Shown here: positions 26,112 through 37,860 of the stretch, piece by piece
How positions within the stretch are numbered: the stretch's first letter is position 1
How the letters are laid out: the number at the start of each line of letters is the position of its first letter
Assembly: GCF_000237925.1 (NCBI RefSeq)
Contig: NC_031497.1
Span: forward strand, 21,620,325 to 21,684,324
Direction of reading: 5' to 3'
Source of the DNA: Schistosoma mansoni
Lineage: Eukaryota > Platyhelminthes > Trematoda > Strigeidida > Schistosomatidae
Length of the DNA: 64,000 nt
The notes under the pieces: model-generated
The model's database searches: none
What the model was told of the DNA's origin: nothing
Seen by the model: only the letters and a program-made list of their open reading frames with translations
Made by a program: the position numbers and the translations under genes

Positions 26112-28531
26112 TGTTGGATGACTATATATAAATTTAATGATATCAGTCTGTCATAGTTAACAATGAGCCTGAACAAATGTACCCTAACCCGAGTTGTTCT
26201 ACCATATCAGCATGGTGAGATAAAATTAACAAGAAAAAAAAGTTGAAATAATTGTAGTACTAACAATAGTAAGATACGTCATTTCAGATGGTGTCCAAAG
26301 GTGAACCTAATGTTAGCAAGATAGGGTCCTGACTTATTGGTACGATGCCTTAAGATAAGACTTAACAGTCAGGTTTTAATTGATTAAAGAATGCGTGACC
26401 CATAAGCTTATTTCCCCTAAACCCCTATGATATTTTGTCAGGTTCATTTTTTGTTCATATTCCGTATGTAACCATGTTTATTTAGTCGCATGAAAAACTA
26501 CTTATTCAGCCACTTATCTTGTCGTTGACTTCGAATGTTTCAAGTCAATTATATGGTCTCGTGAGTAGGCATCACTCGATCACAATTTACCGCTACGGTC
26601 GTTTGTCGATTAGCATTATATTCACTGATTTTAACGATCGACAATCTCATCTAATCAAATCATTAGAAAACATCTACGCTTTAGTGAATGACAGGTTAAA
26701 GCACGTAGATTGGTTCATCTTTGACAAATAAGCGCTAGTAGATGGATTGAGAAGACACTAGAAAACTTCTACATAAATTTCATATAAACCCCAACGTTTT
26801 TACCAGATTACCTTTCGCCGTTCGGAATTTCGATGTATATTTTCGCTTGGTTGTAATCCGTATGCTGATTTGAGACCATTTGAATGAAGTGTTGTGTCCA
26901 GGATATACTGTCGTAGAAGTTATGACAAAAACTGTATTCAGTGTAAAGGACTAATGTATCTAAGCATTACTCAGATACTGTTGTATCCCGAAGAGAATTA
27001 CGAATGGTAACTTTTGGGAACTATTTATTGGCCAATATAATATGTATATTTCCTATTGTAATTAACCTAATCATATTCGTCTCCTCTTATCACTAACTTT
27101 ATTTTGACCTTTGAACTATTATTATACAATTCTTGAGTTATCATCAGTTTATTGATTACTATTCACAGCCACATTCGGCTAAATATTGTACAAATGTTAT
27201 TATCTCTTTTATGGGTCGATATGGTTTGTTTGGTTGGTATATAAACTCAGTATGTTTGAAATACAATGATTCATACCACTGAGGCTGTTATTAGTGTTTT
27301 GGACTTAACTGGCCGGGCTAGGCAGATCGCAGGACCGGTTAGCACTCTAGTCTGCTCGTACGGGTTTCGTGTCACTGTTCCAACCGACAATTCGCTGCTT
27401 CCTGATTGGCGGTCTCATCAAGTCACACATTAACTAGGCATCCACTCGACCACAAGATATAACAGATACTCTTTAAATATTTAGCGGAGATCGGTTTAGT
27501 GTTTACTCTTAACGCAGTGGATAGGCACAATTATCAAAGATTTTAAGCAAAAATCACTAATATTAGTAATAAAAACAAGTCATAAATACTGCTCACTTTT
27601 AGAATGAAAACGTTTAGATAACAGAAAGTCGATTAGTTCTGGTATACCATAGCCAGTCAATGCACTAATTATGGAGATGTAATTAATATTCTCCTCTGGT
27701 ATTTTGCTCCTCGAAATCGCTGCTTCCAATAATGCTGAACACCACCTCTCTCGGAAATGCGATCCATCACCTGGTAACTGGTCAGCCTTGTTACCGACAA
27801 GCACGTACCTAGGATTGAGAACAATATTACGCTAAAACCAACCTTTTGCCTTTCAATTCTGTATGTAATTCCGGAATTAAAGAATGTGGGAGATTAGCCA
27901 CATCGGCAATAACGATTACAACCGCATCTTCGTACTTTTGTATTTCCTGGATTACATTAGTGAGAAAATACGACTCATTTATTGTTTCCTAAATTCTATT
28001 TAGGATTAATATGCAAATATATACTTTCGACGCTTCGTTGTGTTTTTGAAGCAGATTACAACGTACACAAAGAGTGAACACGGGTTTTCTGTATTTAGGA
28101 CGAGAAAGTGATTGCCCCGTACTGGACATAATGTTTTTATATTCGGTCGAGGGTATGAAACCTGGATATCCCGCAGCTTTACTATGTAACGGTGATCCAC
28201 ATCCTGAGCATGTAATAGACAAAAGTGGTAGCGATGGATCTTCGTCAGAATAAATTTTGTTCAAATCCTCTGGAGCAAGAGGCCTTGTAAAGTCAGTTGA
28301 AGTTTCACTCCTGGAACTCTGGACAAGATCATCTAGATTTCTGTCCTCTAAAACTGTTGGAGGTTCTGCATTTGGAAAAGGCTGATGAGAAACTGATTCC
28401 CAGGTTCCGGAAAATAATGTTTTATAGCGTTGTTGTTCTTTTGTATTTATTTTGTACGCAAATTTCTTGCTACATAGACGAATAATTTTGGGCACTGTCT
28501 TTGATACAAATGTTAACCGCGATACAAACAT
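11728..28531 (-). CDS. NOA1: NOA1-type mitochondrial circularly permuted GTPase, 9 exons, 712 aa
   Basis: Exons, high to low: 28531-28025, 27988-27843, 27808-27597, 25964-25836, 20182-20033, 19510-19176, 14798-14676, 13453-13189, 11999-11728. All introns are GT-AG, phases agree, and the sum is 2139 nt. Order seen: basic, Arg/Lys-rich N-terminus (likely mitochondrial presequence); zinc finger with CSGCG (108-112) and CVRC (155-158); then the GTPase motifs in permuted order, NKAD (224-227, G4) before the P-loop GSTNVGKS (295-302, G1), PGTT (331-334, G2) and DTPG (484-487, G3). This permutation with a treble-clef finger is the YqeH/NOA1 signature; the family acts in mitochondrial ribosome assembly, and 712 aa is near the usual length. 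The acidic run [12 protein letters not shown] sits before the C-terminal region. The ATG at 28531 is the first in an open frame. It is possible, but I think unlikely, that a last small exon lies beyond the TGA. Function is inferred from the family. Confidence 0.93.
12178..12341 (+). mobile_element. SINE-B, copy 4, in NOA1 intron 8
   Basis: Box A lost by 5' truncation; box B GGTTCGAATCTC; hammerhead 12246-12291 (GCACTG/CAGTGC, CTGAGGAG, GAAACGGCCGTC) with one change, A for C before GAAA. Antisense to NOA1. Confidence 0.75.
12885..13100 (+). mobile_element. SINE-B, copy 5, in NOA1 intron 8
   Basis: Box B GGTTCGAGTCCC and CTGAGGAGTCCC are kept; the second core half (GATGAAAAAG) is decayed. Antisense to NOA1, ending about 90 bp before exon 8's splice donor. 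Confidence 0.7.
13590..13935 (-). repeat. Repeat U, copy 2, in NOA1 intron 7 next to exon 8
   Basis: Inverted partner of 5585-5865. Its edge comes within about 140 bp of the exon 8 acceptor at 13453. Confidence 0.6.
14031..14240 (+). mobile_element. SINE-B, copy 6, old and diverged, NOA1 intron 7
   Basis: Recognised by box A GGTCTAGTGG, box B-like TGATTCGATCC and the TTTTCACCGGTGATTTAAC tail block. The hammerhead is not recognisable. Confidence 0.5.
15206..16050 (-). repeat. R repeat, minus strand, split by a solo LTR
   Basis: Two pieces, 15206-15606 and 15991-16050, rejoin when the LTR at 15607-15990 is removed. Its 3' end (minus strand) reads TTGGTACAAGGAG/ AAGCACATAAACATTGG in reverse, the family's end. 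Confidence 0.65.
15607..15990 (+). mobile_element. Solo LTR of a second family, inserted in an R repeat
   Basis: A 384-bp unit beginning TGATAAGTC and ending CCCCAACA, with the 5-bp duplication ACATC on each side (15602-15606, 15991-15995). The flanking R repeat joins cleanly if the unit is removed. A related, older copy lies inverted at about 3700-3960. Strand assignment is arbitrary. Confidence 0.7.
16674..16745 (+). mobile_element. RTE (SR3-type) extreme 3' tail
   Basis: Only the last 70 bp of the family survive, from ATGTGGTATGGCAACTCGAA to a GACT tandem tail (GACTGACTGACTG). Very short 5'-truncated insertion in NOA1 intron 6. Confidence 0.65.
17512..17705 (+). mobile_element. SINE-B, copy 7, NOA1 intron 6
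   Basis: Well preserved: box A GGCTCAGTGGTCTATCGG, box B GGTTCGAATCTC, hammerhead at 17603-17648, tail to TTTCAACAATGAAAATA. Confidence 0.82.
17603..17648 (+). ncRNA. Hammerhead in SINE-B copy 7
   Basis: Stem I GCACTG/CAGTGC is perfect, both core halves (CTGAGGAG, CGAAAC) are intact, stem III GGCC with cleavage triplet GTC is intact, and stem II has one mismatch and one wobble. This is the best-preserved example of this design in the window. Confidence 0.7.
18301..18750 (+). repeat. R repeat, copy 3, near full length
   Basis: 450 bp from CAGCCTCTGTCAGGGAAGTC to TTGTACCAATATTTATGTG and an A/T tail. In NOA1 intron 6, antisense. Confidence 0.7.
19640..19862 (-). repeat. tRNA-like SINE remnant in NOA1 intron 5
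   Basis: Minus strand shows TGATTGAGCAGTTAGAGTGT as a box A-like stretch and GTACATTCGAACTTCG as a box B-like stretch, 60 bp apart. No hammerhead is visible. Confidence 0.4.
20815..20987 (+). mobile_element. RTE (SR2-type) LINE tail remnant in NOA1 intron 4 to exon 5 upstream region
   Basis: The last 170 bp of the same RTE family as 998-1565, recognised by the block encoding [19 protein letters not shown] residues and a TAAG tandem tail at about 20969-20987. It is antisense to NOA1, within intron 4. Confidence 0.7.
22598..22760 (+). mobile_element. SINE-B, old diverged copy, NOA1 intron 4
   Basis: Weak match: ACGTTCGATCTTATCTGGGG as box B, then GTGCGCTGCTAAATAG and AACGAATGGCC in hammerhead positions. 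Confidence 0.4.
23785..23915 (-). mobile_element. SINE-B fragment, minus strand, NOA1 intron 4
   Basis: Box B AGGTTCGATCCG, then GCGCACTGCTCAGAAGTC; the core is decayed. Same sense as NOA1. Confidence 0.55.
24141..24245 (-). mobile_element. Sm-alpha SINE fragment, hammerhead decayed
   Basis: Minus strand, same sense as NOA1 intron 4. The hammerhead core reads CTAACGAG and CGATAC, both changed at conserved positions, so it is probably inactive. It faces a plus-strand copy about 30 bp away. Confidence 0.7.
24270..24392 (+). mobile_element. Sm-alpha SINE fragment, hammerhead decayed
   Basis: Plus strand partner of 24141-24245. CTGACGAGTCCCAAATA is kept but the CGAAAC half of the core is lost. 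The pair forms an imperfect inverted repeat of about 100 bp arms. Confidence 0.7.
24642..24825 (-). mobile_element. SINE-B copy, minus strand, NOA1 intron 4
   Basis: Box A GGTTTAGAGATTAAGCG, box B GGGTTCGATTTC, CTGAGGAGTCC kept, GAAAC kept, stem I and cleavage region altered. Same sense as NOA1. Confidence 0.65.
25205..25625 (+). mobile_element. RTE (SR3-type) LINE 3' fragment in NOA1 intron 4
   Basis: Encodes the last residues [24 protein letters not shown] to [11 protein letters not shown], then the 3' UTR and a GACT tandem tail at 25610-25623. Antisense to NOA1. Confidence 0.78.
26075..26109. repeat. (AT)n microsatellite in NOA1 intron 3
   Basis: About 32 bp of uninterrupted AT dinucleotides. 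Confidence 0.9.
26979..27464 (+). mobile_element. Solo LTR, 486 bp, in NOA1 intron 3
   Basis: TGTTGTATCCC at the start, ATAACA at the end, and the 5-bp duplication GATAC on both sides (26974-26978, 27465-27469). Same family as 844-1890 and 7937-9490. Antisense to NOA1. The family is not assigned. Confidence 0.8.
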
Positions 28532-31500
28532 AGTTCGTCTAACTTCCGTTGATAGTTGACATAGGTGGAACTGAGTTCATCTAATTGACAGTAAATAAGG
28601 TACTTTTTAAGCAAACGGAAGTCTCTTGTCTTACAAACAAAAGGATGATAGTTTTATATAACAGTAATCTCGATTGGCTAATTCATACAAAGAAACCAAT
28701 TTGTTGTAAAGGCCAATTACAATCAACAAACTATAAACACAACCCCTAGTTCTACTTAATTACAATCGGATAAATTAACTAAATAGGACAGTTGGAAGTA
28801 AGTAAAGATATTCTTGTCCCATAAAGCGACACGTAATCTTGAACAACGCCACTTTAATATGATGAGAGTTCGAATATCAAGGAATCTGGAACAAGAAAAA
28901 ACAAACAATATATTGATGATAGATAAAGAACTACCGGTGATTAATATGAAGTTCTGAAAAACAAATGATGAAGTCGGTTAGTGAAAAACCAAACGGCGAA
29001 AATAGTATAAATATTAACTCTAGTTCTGAATAACGAATATTACTGAGAAGTAATTCCGTCTCTAAACACAAATGTGCAACTATTCAAGTTGTTACACGGG
29101 TGAAGATCAACGAACAGATGACCAAGCATAAATGTATGAACTGATGCAAATGTTTATCAGTTAAGGCTATCACACACATCAATGGAGTGAGAAGAAACTA
29201 ACAGATTACGAAAAAGGTGCAAACAATAAAAATGGTACTAACGGTAGATGAAAACTAAAAATGAGAAAAGTAGTTTAGAAGTAAGAGGAAAGCGTGGATA
29301 ACCATAAAGTTCAAAATTAAGCGAAGGATAACTTGTATATATTAGCCCCCCGCACTAATTTACATTTTGCACTATTGATAATACTTGTGTTTCCAAAAAT
29401 AACTAAGAAATTCATACATTTCTCGCTGGAAGACCATAGTTAGGATTAATGCACGTCCTATGCAGAACGATGTTGCAGCACACTGGTTGGCCTGTTTTTA
29501 GCCGACCAGAGTTGGAAGGTAGATGAAGATCCAGGAACATTCATGTGTATAAATTATAAATCTACTAAAAGTTTCCACAGTACGGTTGTCCCACACAACT
29601 TCGTTATTTGGAATATAATTTCGTTCCTATTCAACTGTGTTCTGATTTGAGGATCGTTCGAGTGAAGCAAAGTGGCCGGAGAATATTAAGCAATAATAGT
29701 TGCTGAGTCGCATAGATATCTTAACATCCCTACATGGCTCAGCTCAATATTTAATGTCCTCGCAGCTTGACGTTTGTTTTTGACCAAGACAAATACTATA
29801 GTACTAAGATTTAAGAGTTTGAATGATAATTTTTAGACAAAAAGTTCTTGGGATGTAGATAGAAAAATTGGATGGATTTGTACGGTTAATCACATGTCAA
29901 CTGTAAACCATGCGCATTACAACTCCAGATATGACAAAGCCCTAGGATTCCAGAGGAGCTTGCAAAGACGTATTCACAAGAATGAATGATCAAGTAGACT
30001 TTTCATGAAGAAAATTGCTGAAGACGAGCAGCTAAAGGCTGGATACACTTCCCCATAACAAGTTTCACATTTTCTCCGCTCATTAATATACATACAAGTA
30101 ATTCTCATACAGAATTACCTTGATTGAAACTACATGACATCAACATGGTTGGAAAAGTTTTACCTTTGATTGTAATACAAATACTCTGCTTTGTTTTTTT
30201 GTTCTATTTAAAATTGAGTCAGTTTAATTTGGTTTATCTTCTGAAGAAGCAACTAGGTTGGATAACGTGACAAATACAATATTTCACTCATTGAAAATTT
30301 TTCAAATGTTATTATTTCTATTACAAACGCGCTAGTAGTTAACAATGTTGACTGACTGAATTATTTTGACTCAAATATGACAAAGACTAACTACTGAGAA
30401 CAAGCATCACAATTTCGGACCGCATACGAGATTCAATTTGCCTGAACAATCAGGCGGTTGATACATTATGGAACTGCACAATATTACCATGACTAAAGAG
30501 AGATAAGTTGAGACTGGCGAAGTGAATCACTTGTTATTAAGCTTCATCATTATATGACGAGCAGTAAATTTGCCAACCTGTCCGTACTACCAGGGACTCC
30601 TCTACAGACCTAAGGATGGAATAATTTGCCAATAAATAAGACCTAGGTATTGCTAACGTTACTTTTAAGGCCTAAGATTAGTCATCATTTAAACCCTCCA
30701 GAATAACGACAAGGAAAGCGTGGAATATTGAAATGCTTTGGAATAAATAAATCGATAATAAAGCAAGTTGCACGCTGCTTTGGGAAGTATCTAACTAGAA
30801 CATATTGGATTCCAAACGGCTTTCAAAATCTGTTGATTTATTTCGACTCAGACTACCATTTCCAGAAAACATAAACAAAACTACGCAAGGCCTACCTAGA
30901 GTTCACATGCCTTAACGACAATTCTTAACTGACCAAATCATTATGTAGTCAGTGTTAACTAAATTACTGTTTCATCTGCATTATTTTTCAGTGATGATTC
31001 ATAGATCACAACTGAATTTGTAAATTTGGGTAGTGTGAGCGTCAGCATTGATATGTGAAACCTATTTCTATATACTAATAACCGGAAGAGTTTATTCTAA
31101 TACGTACAAAATAGTAACATTCATGCACCATATTGGCAACTAGAGGTTGAGTTTACACTTCTGCAAGTCAGCGAAAGAGGGAACAGTGCGATTTGTATCC
31201 ACTAAATTAGTGACATTGGTTGACCTTGGTTAAATACACTTATGTGCATGGATTACGATGAAAGTAGAAATGGAGGCAATATGATGGTTGCGGGAATGAA
31301 ATATCTAATTATTATAAAAAATGGCTTAAAATCCATTTACGGTTATATAAAAAGATCCTATTACGCAAGTGAGTCTGTGAGGGACATATTAATTGAAAAA
31401 TATGTACCAACTATGGTTGGTTAACAGTTAGTATACAAGCCTGTCTCCAAATCTCCCAATTTTAGGGAAATCTCGATGTTTTCCCCAAAGTGAATTTACA

Positions 31501-31639
31501 TATCATATGAAAAGTTCGTATTTTTTCCCAGGTTTATGCAAATTTCGGGGCTGTCATATTTTCCAAAAATTTTCCACTGTCTTTCCCAAAAAATCACATA
31601 AACTGATAATATTAACCCAAAATCAAAGGGTTGTAATGG
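28532..31639. other. Intergenic region upstream of NOA1; may hold the missing MPP10 5' exons
   Basis: Contains the NOA1 promoter side. No TATA box or coding exon was recognised on either strand. A block near 29570-29720 shows weak similarity to 26800-26940, so an old repeat may be present. Confidence 0.5.
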
Positions 31640-31865
31640 TATAAATCAGATTCAGATTTGTACAGTAAAGAATAAAGACCCATGACGTATGTTATTCCTT
31701 TTCTAGTATGCTTTTGTAAGTGTCTAGTCTTCCTTGAACGAGTCGATTGAAGGTGAGGACAGCGATAAGCAGGGTGATAGGTTCCAAAAATTGAACAGAA
31801 ACATCAAGTTGTAACATGGGTTATTGACAGACTACCGGAACTAGCAACACCTGTGTTTTGCCTCT
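31640..31865 (-). mobile_element. Diverged CR1 3' tail fragment
   Basis: Minus-strand copy of the same C-terminal/3' UTR unit (…SLDTYKSILEKE-like end, then the conserved short UTR), clearly older than the arm copy. It lies head to head with the plus-oriented tail at 31903-32166, outside the duplicated arm. Confidence 0.55.
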
Positions 31866-31902
31866 TAATCACAATCAGATAATAAATGGTAGCCTGTCAA
31901 AT

Positions 31903-33339
31903 ATCTCGGAGGACATAGCAGGCGAGTAGAAAAGCCAAGAACGAACGAAATACCCGTGGCATACAGGTTTACACATCGAGTTATCAATAATTGGAACCTG
32001 CTGCTCGAAGCAGTGGTGTCCGCACCTTCAATTGACTCATCCAAGAGAAGACTGGACACTCACAGAAGCATATTAGAAAAGGAATAACATAGGCCGTAGG
32101 TCTTCTGTCCTTACTACACAAATCTAAATCTATATATGTGAGGAATCCAAAGACTATTATTATAAGCAGGAACCTTGAATGCCTGACATAGAATAGCATT
32201 CTAAACCTCTACATTACAAACTAGTTAGTCTACAGTCAAGTTAGTAAAAATTAAAAGAAAACCAATGTGCCTCTAACGATCTAATCACTAAAACCGCACA
32301 CAATCACGTTATTAATCAGTTTTATCAAAGAATTATGATATATGTTGACATTTTAATTAAGAAAATTCAGAGATTGATGAGAGTATTTAACCTTGGGCAG
32401 CTTTTAAAGACCTTATTGTCGTTTCACAAAACCCAACTCGACTGTGTAGTAGTTAAGTCAGTGCAGGAAAACATGTAATCCCGGTAGCGTATTATTGATA
32501 CTTTGCGCTTCCTAGTTGTACCAAACAGGTAATTGTGTTTCTGTTGGCACATCACGAGGGTGCTGAAAACCACTCTCTGAACAATATATGGCATGACAAA
32601 TCAAGTATACCAAGTGTTGCCTCCAGACGTGTGTAGCTTAGCTCAGTCTGTCTCCTTCAGTCTTCAGTAATTAGGATTCAAATGGTTGTGGGCGGAATAG
32701 AAGACGCATTCGCTTAACGGGCTTTCGTGTCTAGTAGCAGTGAATCACCAATACCTCCAGGCACGAGCCTAGGTGTATTAACGATGGTAGGAAAAAAATT
32801 GGTAAACCTCAATAAGATGTTATCCCTAGTCCTTATGAATAGGTCAAGTTTCCTCTTAAATGACTCCTTGCACTAGCTCAGCCATCAACGGATTCCAGCA
32901 TTTGACTACTCTTAAAGAGTGGAAGTTGTTTCTACAGTCCGTTCTGCTATGTTGTGTCTCCAGTTTCTGAGTGTTACCCCTTAGGTTAGTATTGTGACTA
33001 AGCTTAAGTATATGTTTAAGGGGATGTCCAGAGGTGTTAAGGGTATTGTTAGCCATTAGAATATCACCTCTAAGACGTCTGTACTCTAATGGGCAAAAGT
33101 TAAGTGATTGGAGGCGCTCTCCATAAGCTTTGAATTTGAGTCCCCGAACTGATTTCGTGGTTTGACGTTGGATATGCTCCGGAGTGTTATAGCTACAAAT
33201 AAATCCCCAAAATCAATAGCTCTGTAAGTGTTCGACATTGGATGCTGACCACAGTGTCCTTATCCTTCTGAAGAGAGGGAGGAAATACTATGTTTCTGTA
33301 GTCTAAATGGGGACGAATAAAACTGTTGAAGATTATGTG
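31903..33339. repeat. Left arm of 1437-bp inverted duplication
   Basis: Reading the reverse complement of this stretch gives the sequence of 38348-44053 with the 4.27-kb LINE and its 4-bp duplication removed; both are then exactly 1437 bp, and every stretch compared by eye was identical. It contains the 3' end of the decayed CR1 LINE, about 650 bp of non-coding DNA, and a short CR1 tail in the opposite orientation. Confidence 0.9.
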
Positions 33340-36300
33340 GAAAGTTCTACCGTAAAGCTGGCCAAAAGTGCGTTTCAATGTTACCAGAGCAAGGTTTGCT
33401 CGGAAGGCATTTTTGTTTCAGTTAGCGTAAGACTTCAAGTAGTAGGGTACCAATACTCCTAAATCTTCTTCGACTTGAGATACTTCTATGGAGGAGTTTC
33501 CTTAGTTGTAACTATAGTCTGCGACATGTCGCAGATGGACTACTTTGCACTTTGAAGTGTTGAAGGTAAGTCCGTTGTCGTCTGCCCAACTTTGAAGTCG
33601 GGTCACATCCTCCTGAAGTGCTAGTATATCCTTTTGGTTACGTATCTCTCTCCAAAGTTTCACATCATCAGCAAAAAGCAATAAGTCAGACGATACTTGT
33701 TGTGGAAGATCGTTTAGATAAATCAGGGATGGAAAAGGTCCTAGTATTGAGCCCTGGGGGACCCCACTAGGACATTCCATAGCCTGAGAGAGAGTGAAGT
33801 TAACCCTGACCTTAAAGTGTCGGTTTTCTAAATATGAAGAGAGCCAATCAATCAAAGGGGGTTTTATACCCAATCGTCTAAGCTTCTTGATAAGACATAT
33901 ATGGTTGACCCTATCAAAAGCTTTTGAGAAGTCCAGGTAGATGACGTCAACCTTCCCCTTGCGATCAAGGATACTTGTCCATCTATCCACCGCAGTCAGC
34001 AGGTTGGTCATACAAGCAAGAATGACCATTTCTGAAACCCATGCTGTTGAGGTGAGAAGAACTTTGAGGATAATAAGTATTCTAATATACCGTCGTATAT
34101 TAGGGATTCCATAATTTTGGAAGGTATGGAGAGAAGGGCAACTGGTCGGTAGCTTGAGGGTTCACTGCATCGACCTCCTTTGAAAATTGGTGTGATGTGG
34201 GCCGGCTTCCAAATTTCTGGTAGTTTGCCTCTGCTTAGCGAGTGTGCAAACATCACGCTAAGTGGTGTCGCCAGGATTGAAGCTGCTTCCCTCAAAACAG
34301 CGGAATGAAGCATATCCGGACCAGGAGAAGTGTCTTTTCTTAGGTGCTGCAGTTTACGGAGCACCAGGTCAGCACTCAGATCCACTTCGGAAAGTCCTGT
34401 GGAGTTGCAGAGGAAGCTTTCATCAGTGTAGTTGATGTGGGTCGGTTGAAATGTCCAAGAGTATTGTTCAGCCAAAGGGTTAGTGGCATCCCCATCATTA
34501 TTGATCGCACCATTAGGACCTAGCAGTTGGGAAACTCCAGTTTTGCCTTGTCGAAGAGAAGTTGAACAACGGAATAAGCTTTTCGGATTGGAGACAAATT
34601 TATCGATAAGCTTGGTCTAGTACCGACGTCTGTCTTCTCTTATTGCCCTTATACACATGTTCCTTATATGTTTGTATTGCTTGTACGCGCCGTTGTTATC
34701 AGTTCGTTTGTATTCAGCCTCACAGTGCCTTTTGCGGCTTAGCAAACGAAGATTGAGGTTCTTGATGATTGTAGGTTGCCTGTAAATTTTGGGGACCATT
34801 TGAGGAACAGATTGCTTTATAGCACATAAGAGCGTGTGCAGTAAGAAATCCTAATGAGTATCCACTTTAAGTTGAGTGTGAACATCCCAATCCACCTGTT
34901 GTAGATTGTTCCGTAAATCTGACACATTTATCCGTTTGCAATTCCAGCGCCTGTTGTTGGTGGGATATCTTAGCTCAGTTTTGCTGACAAAACTGAAGTA
35001 TATAATCGCGTGATCGTTTTTCACTTGGGGAGCCAGAATTGAGAGGTCGTCGACTAGGAATTCTTCATTCGTCAATACTCAGTCTAAGCACGACGGCGTC
35101 TGACTGTTTCTCCAACCAGTTGTCAACTTCACATTTTCGAATAATCCCAGATCATCAATGAGGTTGAAGAACCGAGCTTCAGTAGAGTTGTCACCTCCAA
35201 TGTATGTATGTTCCGCGAAGTTGATTCTAGGAAGATTGAAGTCCCCTAGAATCAGGATATGTGGGAATCGGAGACGCGTAGAGAGAGTTATTCTTTCCAG
35301 TAAAGGAATGTTACGCTCGATGTCAGCAGTGGACTACCTGTAGATGACCCCAACTAGACACCTCGAGGTGGTAGATAATCTTACTGAGCACCATACGGAT
35401 TCATGAAGACTGAGAAAATCTTGGTTATGAAGTTGGCGCACCTTCAGGCATTATCGTATGTACAATGCTACCCCACTCCCCATTCCAGTTTTCCTGTGGT
35501 TGCGAAACAAAGACATTCCAGGTACTGCTAGCTCCTGGTTCATAAACTAAGAAGATATCCAGGGTTCGGATATTCCTATCAGATGAGCATAATTAGCGTT
35601 GCTAAGTTCACGTGGCTCGTCCATTTTATTTGGCAAACTCGCGGCGTTCATGAATATGCAGTTTATACTTTCAATTTGGAACTCATGAGCTTCTTCCTGT
35701 GAGTCTATATGAGCCTTACAGGTACCCCACCTATACAAGGTTTTCTGGGTTAGTAGTCCTTGTCCTTTACAGGTTTTTTTATGATCAAGACAGTCCGCAA
35801 GTGGTATTGTCAGCTCCAGCTTGCGTTTGTGCTTGATCCTGTTGTCGTGTGGCCTATCCGGATACATGTGGATGCAAGTTGGTAACGGACATCTGTTAGT
35901 ACGAAATGTTTCCACAGCCGCAACCGCCATATCGAAGGATAGGAGGATTATCCTCATTAACCGGGGTCTAGAGTCTCCGTCTTTCCTGGCTAGTCTCGTC
36001 ACCTGTTGGGTCAGTATGTTTTTGAGTTTCAAGGAATACTTGATGAATTTCGATTCCCGAATACCACAGTTTGCTTAAGCTGGGTCCATGTTTTCCGGTA
36101 TACCTTGCACAATGATATTTCTTCCGCGGAAAATCGCCTCTCGAGATTTTTTAGGGATGTTCCGGATGAACTTTCGCTCAGGATACGGTATTCTTACGTT
36201 CCCATCGGATTTCAATAAGTGAATAGCTAGCGGGACGTCCTCTACGTCGGAAGCATTCTTGAGTGTTATACGAAGTAGCCTAGGATGTGGAGAGTCTTCC

Positions 36301-37140
36301 CCCGAGCGAGCCGTGTGACCGTCAAAGGCTCTATTCTAGGGAGTTCAGGCTTCTTGTTTCATTGTCCCCAGGGCATCCTGTCATTTTTGTCCTGCAAACT
36401 GAGTGGAAGGTCAGGGTCGTCCTTAAGGTTCATGATTATGACAGAGTCGTCACGCAGCGTTATTGATTTCCCAGGTTTTCCAGTGCGTCCAGGTTCGGCA
36501 CCTTGTTGTTTGGATGTCGAAGCGCGTTTCTGATTCTTAGGCTCTTTGATGACCGGATGGACGTTCTTGGGGATAGATTGTGCGACCAATTCACCAGTTG
36601 ATTCTCGTACAATACTTGGGATATTCAGCTTAGACGGTGACGCCTGGTACTTTTTAACTGTGTTAACGTGGTTCCAACCACCTACAGAGTTTTGGGGAAC
36701 GACTGTTGCATTCAAGGACTCTGAGCTGGGAGACCCAAGTTTGCTGAGGAAGTCAATTACCGTTGACGTTAATATGGTACTGAGTTCCAGCATGTCATCA
36801 CTAGTGCTTTTACCTGCTCCTCAAATAGTGGACCTGTCGATATCCCCCTATTTTTTCTACCCGTTGTATGACTGTCATTTACTAAGTTTCCAGACAACTT
36901 CTTTCTCGGACCTGTCAGTAGGGCGATGATGTTGCTCAGCAAAACTACGGCATCCGTGTTGCACATAACACATACCCACCTAAGATCTGATCTGCTGACT
37001 CTGCTGTATGCAGCTTCTGTGAGATCTGTGGTCGCTTCGTGGAACCAACCTTTGCAGTTGTCGCACTACATGCCAGATGTAACAGCGAAACGGCAACCAG
37101 GTCATCTGCAAGACTATGGATACAAACTGTCTTATAAATA
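32560..37140 (-). mobile_element. Second, decayed CR1-clade LINE (same layout as the intact one)
   Basis: Minus-strand pieces appear in order: a PHD-type finger near 37110-36960 (SGM-CDNCKGWFHEATTDL), an ORF1 middle and C-terminal part (36966-36040), endonuclease remnants (about 35720-35000, with ILGDFN near 35240), reverse transcriptase (34475-33502, with PIFKGG, DFSKAFDRVNH, SGVPQGSILGP and LLFADDVKLW) and the C-terminal part down to 32856. The frame is broken several times, so it is a dead copy. It is clearly diverged from the intact element. Its 3' part, from 33339 downward, is the left arm of the inverted duplication. The 3' limit is approximate. Confidence 0.8.
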
Positions 37141-37860
37141 CAGGACAGTTTAAAAAGAAACATAGTACACTAAAACGGGCGAAAATGGATAAAAACGGGT
37201 AATGATAAGCTAAAACTAGCCTTTACGTGAAAACGGAAAGAAAAACCGAATAGTAAGCTGAGACAATACTACAGTTAACTATTAAGTTTAGTGAAACTAA
37301 AAGAAGGTAGTCTACCGAACGTTTAGCTCCGAATAGATTCTTTAGATCAGAGCTGGTACTTTGGTTGCATAAGAACACAGCGAAAGTTTGATAAATACAG
37401 ATAACGTTAGGACTAAACTTCCCGTTCAAAAAAGGTCTATTGACCTATATTAATCTTTGCAGTTTGTAATAGGGTGGAGGTACAATCTCGTTTCGAATAT
37501 ATCAACAAAAAATGTTGATATTACGTGTTCTTGTACAGAATTCCAGTAACTCACTACTCGGTGCGAAAAACGAAACTCCAGACGCAGACGATTTAATCTC
37601 GGTTTTTAACTTTCTTCGAATGATCAGTCTTAGAGGGAAGGAAAGGATTGCATCGAGCAAAGCTGTTGATTTCTATTCAGTTATTGGAAATCAAAACGAA
37701 GTTTCAAAGCTAACACCATATGTATGTTTGAAAAATACAGTGCAAAATCAAGGTCACAAAGGCTTGTCTATCGTACTAAATTGACTCAGTACAGACTAAT
37801 ACAGATAAACAGAACGGGGTAACTCACACCTTTCAAATTTAGAGCACAAATTGATTATAT

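Noticed and set aside
28532-28800. Shared promoter for NOA1 and MPP10
   Set aside because: No MPP10 first exon could be found there, so a bidirectional promoter is only a guess.
37512-37784. 90-codon plus-strand ORF (MLILRVLVQNSSNSLLGAKN...)
   Set aside because: Lies in the spacer between inverted arms, shows no recognisable domain, and may be an old LINE remnant; not supported as a gene.
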